DNA of 64,000 bases from positions 310,001 through 374,000 of the forward strand of contig JAZGTH010000116.1 in NCBI GenBank assembly GCA_036877525.1, given 5' to 3'. Source of the stretch: Chromobotia macracanthus. Its lineage: Eukaryota > Chordata > Actinopteri > Cypriniformes > Botiidae. The translations under genes were made by a program, and so were the position numbers. Under the pieces are notes generated by a model, which was not told the origin of the DNA, did no database searches, and saw only the letters and a program-made list of their open reading frames with translations. How positions within the stretch are numbered: position 1 is the first letter of the stretch; each line of letters begins with the position of its first letter. Of the stretch, positions 62,878 through 64,000 are shown in pieces.

Positions 62878-64000
62878 TCATGGTTCCTATGCATCACTTT
62901 TTAAGCTGATAATGATAACAGTACTGCAAATGACTTGTGTGCTTTATTACAAGTCCTCTGAAACAATACAAAGCTAGATAGCTTTGTGTGAGGAACACGC
63001 CCAAATTGAATCTGTCTTTGTGTGGAAATGAACTGCATTAAGATTCTTCTTTCTGCATTTGTTGACATGACAGAATTTTCATTTTTGGGTAAACTGTTCC
63101 TTTAAGATGCACATGAAGAAGAGCAGTAGAGTAAAGAGTGGGATGAAGACTTGTACCTTGCACACACGGGCGACCCGTGCTACTCTGCTGTGGCTGAAGT
63201 ATGGACTGAGCTCTTGGCTCTTCTCCGTGAAGAAAAAGTAGATCTTATCATCATCTCCCATGGAGCTGCGTACACTCTCTCTCACCAGCGCCGAGCCCAC
63301 AAAATCAGCCTCTGCATGGGAAAACACAGATGTTTCTGTTAGTAAATTACTCCACAATAAAAATGTTACATAATTACTATGCTGAGTTTTAGTTTAGTTA
63401 GCTTTGCAAAGTTTAGTTTTGCTTTGTAAACAGATACAGCGCAGTCTGAGACCACTAGTGATTTTGCATTTTTTTCTAAATCAATATCCCATTTGAAAAT
63501 AAATTAGATTATCACCACAACAATGAGCAAGAAAGTTTAATTGAAAAATTTAGATGAATACTACCAAAAACTTCCCGACCTAGCAGCCTACTATGAATTG
63601 AGACAATCAAACATTTCATGTCATTCATCATGTCACTACAGTAATGTTGATGGTGTGGGTTGAAATATTTGTGTTGCAGTAAACTGACCCTGCAGCCACT
63701 GAGTGGGAGCCTCTTCTGTTTTTAATGTAGGACTTGGAGAGTTGCGTCGAATATCTGGAAAACTCCGGAACTCATATTGAGATGCTGTGTACATCTGCTG
63801 ATCTAATGGAAACAAAGGTCCAAAATATTCAGTCATATTTGACTATCCCTAATATTATAAAAAATGTAATTCCAAGAACTAAGGGCAAAACACATGTTGC
63901 TAAAACATTCCGGAATTACATACCAATCAGCAGGCCCGTGTAGCCCTTGGTGGGGTCATAAGGACATTTTTCTCGACCTTCCTCGAAGGCCGATGAGATC
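54268..64000 (-). CDS. Class-4 transmembrane semaphorin (Sema4), 3' ten exons, 5' end outside window
   Basis: Semaphorins are cell-surface guidance ligands that bind plexins through a seven-bladed Sema propeller. Joining the ten minus-strand exons gives 709 residues in one frame. Residues 1-350 are Sema domain (CPYDPTKGYTGLL, FVGSALVRES, ARVARVCK, KKWTSFLKARLVCS, HYSISDIQWAFEGPY, VLHFVRRHPLM, HIIEELQLF). Residues 355-402 are a PSI domain (C355, C361, C364, C372, C379, C402; ARDPFCAW). Residues 410-496 are an Ig-like domain (C428, W439, C477). The membrane span is about 550-575. The tail is about 134 residues, with a proline-rich stretch (632-642) and a terminal ESSV, a class I PDZ ligand. Ig plus membrane span plus short tail defines class 4. 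From memory the tail does not look like Sema4A, 4B or 4D. Sema4G, 4C or 4F remain possible, so no symbol is given. Perhaps 140 N-terminal residues are missing to the right. Confidence 0.95.
55669..55730 (-). CDS. Sema4 small exon (PSI end)
   Basis: Only 62 nt, found by phase matching. The acceptor is CTATCTGTAG and the donor GTATGA. It encodes residues 388-408, with one potential N-glycosylation site (NLT) and the last PSI cysteine (EGCD). Its phases fit both neighbours exactly. Confidence 0.9.
55976..56130 (-). CDS. Sema4 exon (end of propeller plus PSI domain)
   Basis: 155 nt with a TTGATAG acceptor and GTGGG donor. It encodes residues 337-387. YVGSPTSVVQLPLSTC leads into a PSI cysteine pattern C-x5-C-x2-C-x7-C-x6-C with ARDPFCAWDG. 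The final AG is completed by the next exon to form Arg. Confidence 0.95.
56349..56464 (-). CDS. Sema4 exon (last Sema blade)
   Basis: 116 nt with a CCTGTAG acceptor and GTGAGA donor. It encodes residues 298-336: DEGWLQRAV, HIIEELQLFEEPQPV and DSIVISEKQ, the usual final propeller strand order. It ends in phase 0. Confidence 0.95.
56646..56868 (-). CDS. Sema4 exon (Sema domain, VLHFVRRHPLM)
   Basis: 223 nt with a TTTCCAG acceptor and GTGTG donor. It encodes residues 224-297: CITDDLRARG, LPDDVLHFVRRHPLM, PLLFRRNVDYTKIAIHRV and YHMLFIGT, all classic C-terminal propeller blocks. It starts in phase 0 and ends one base into an Asp codon. It also contains a CTCF-like string (reported separately). 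Confidence 0.96.
56944..56960 (+). repeat. G-tract in semaphorin intron, G-quadruplex candidate
   Basis: GGGGGGGGATGGGGGGG on the plus strand, which is the template strand of the semaphorin gene; the transcript would carry the C-rich complement. Confidence 0.85.
57541..57688 (-). CDS. Sema4 exon (Sema domain, extrusion region)
   Basis: 148 nt with a T-rich acceptor (TTTTTTTTAG) and GTAAG donor. It encodes residues 174-223 with SAICHYSISDIQWAFEGPY and the end of QYTGKVPEPRPGS. It ends in phase 0. The 3.1-kb intron on its 5' side (57689-60813) is the largest fully contained intron of the gene and carries several repeat copies. Confidence 0.95.
58014..58027. promoter_or_regulatory. RFX X-box-like site
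   Basis: GTAACCATGGCAAC fits GTNRCC-AT-RGYAAC in both halves. Located in a semaphorin intron. Confidence 0.45.
58390..58542 (-). repeat. Dispersed repeat, same family as 23978
   Basis: Ends with TGGGTAAACTTCCCCTTTAA, the complement-type boundary of the family, preceded by ACAACATGAGGATGAGCAGA. Confidence 0.55.
59158..59350 (+). repeat. Dispersed repeat, same family as 23978
   Basis: TAGTTCTCTCAAAAATTAAA, CATTATTTAACCTCATATTG, TTTCAAATGTATGACTTT and, at the end, TGTTCCACGGAAGAGAATGA. This is the usual order of blocks in this cyprinid repeat. Confidence 0.6.
60416..60700 (+). repeat. Dispersed repeat, copy 2 of 2 (in semaphorin intron)
   Basis: Same family and orientation as 35308-35552, with short insertions (for example AATCCAATCAT before CCGAATGCAAT). 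Unclassified. Confidence 0.8.
60814..60989 (-). CDS. Sema4 exon (Sema domain, KKWTSFLKARLVCS)
   Basis: 176 nt with a CATAG acceptor and GTAAGG donor. It encodes residues 116-173 with GGLLTLQKKWTSFLKARLVCS and DYEFHFNVLRSVFLLEG, diagnostic of the mid-propeller. The last two bases (TG) join the next exon's G to make Trp. Confidence 0.96.
62322..62400 (-). repeat. Fragment of the same dispersed repeat
   Basis: ATCATCATTTCCTCACTTCT plus the boundary GGGGTGTACTGTTCCTTTAA; a central part is missing. Confidence 0.45.
62840..62876 (+). repeat. (TA)n microsatellite
   Basis: 37 bp of TA within a semaphorin intron. Confidence 0.98.
63066..63106 (-). repeat. Short fragment of the same dispersed repeat
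   Basis: ATGACAGAATTTTCATTTTT followed by GGGTAAACTGTTCCTTTAA, the terminal piece of the family, inside a semaphorin intron. Confidence 0.6.
63157..63311 (-). CDS. Sema4 exon (Sema domain, FVGSALVRES / ARVCK)
   Basis: 155 nt between a CATGCAG acceptor and a GTACAA donor. It encodes residues 64-115, including EADFVGSALVRESV, DDDKIYFFFTEKS and RVARVARVCK, among the most conserved Sema propeller segments. It ends in phase 0. Confidence 0.96.
63689..63802 (-). CDS. Sema4 exon (Sema domain)
   Basis: 114 nt. The acceptor is a pyrimidine-rich run ending TTAG and the donor is GTCAGT. It starts with two bases and ends with one, so it fits both neighbours. It encodes residues 26-63, including MYTASQYEFRSFPDIRRN, which corresponds to the conserved 'LYS...F.G..P.I.R' blade of semaphorins. 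Confidence 0.93.
63924..64000 (-). CDS. Sema4 exon (partial, Sema domain, CPYDP motif)
   Basis: The exon is cut by the window edge. It encodes residues 1-25 of the visible protein, including EKCPYDPTKGYTGLL, a hallmark of the first third of Sema propellers. It ends ATT G|GTATG (donor), leaving one base of a split Asp codon completed by the next exon. Confidence 0.92.

Larger units (their letters stand above)
60990..63156 (-). other. Semaphorin intron with TA microsatellite
   Basis: 2.2-kb intron holding a (TA)n run (62840-62876) and fragments of the 'TTGGGTAAACTGTTCCTTTAA' repeat (62322-62400, 63066-63106). No coding segment recognised. Confidence 0.8.

Overview
The window looks like vertebrate nuclear DNA, most likely from a teleost fish of cyprinid type. 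It is AT-rich and gene-poor, has GT-AG introns, and is crowded with tRNA-derived SINE fragments, palindromic MITEs, a Tc1-type DNA transposon and long CA/TA microsatellites. It holds no bacterial operons, CRISPR arrays, rRNA genes or intact tRNA genes. Species and repeat-family names come from recall of typical teleost sequence, not from a search.

The only securely recognised host gene is the 3' part of a class-4 transmembrane semaphorin on the minus strand, between about 52.95 kb and the right edge. I resolved ten coding exons (54268-55172, 55669-55730, 55976-56130, 56349-56464, 56646-56868, 57541-57688, 60814-60989, 63157-63311, 63689-63802, 63924-64000+). All have GT-AG borders and compatible phases. 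They encode 709 residues: most of the Sema propeller, a PSI domain, an Ig-like domain, one membrane span, and a cytoplasmic tail ending in the PDZ ligand ESSV. The first exons lie beyond base 64000. A good poly(A) signal lies about 1.3 kb past the stop.

At 33.7-34.3 kb a CpG-rich, promoter-like block precedes a probable 5' exon on the minus strand that ends in a strong donor (ATG followed by GTAAGTGT). A second minus-strand gene therefore probably starts here and runs toward base 1. I could not identify its protein. Candidate downstream exons at 23.15-23.37 kb and 21.97-22.16 kb are listed at low confidence.

Layout: 1-33.7 kb is probable intron or intergenic DNA with SINEs, MITEs, purine/pyrimidine tracts and a 137-bp (AC)n array. 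33.7-34.3 kb is the orphan promoter and exon. 34.4-42.5 kb is repeats and unannotated DNA. 42.56-44.18 kb is a decayed Tc1/mariner element with IR/DR ends. 44.2-52.9 kb is intergenic, with a MITE, a CTCF-like site and a G-tract. 52.95-64 kb is the semaphorin gene with repeat-bearing introns. I found no clear new biological system. The most useful leads are the orphan promoter, the orphan open exons, the IR/DR transposon and several perfect inverted repeats and protein-binding palindromes.
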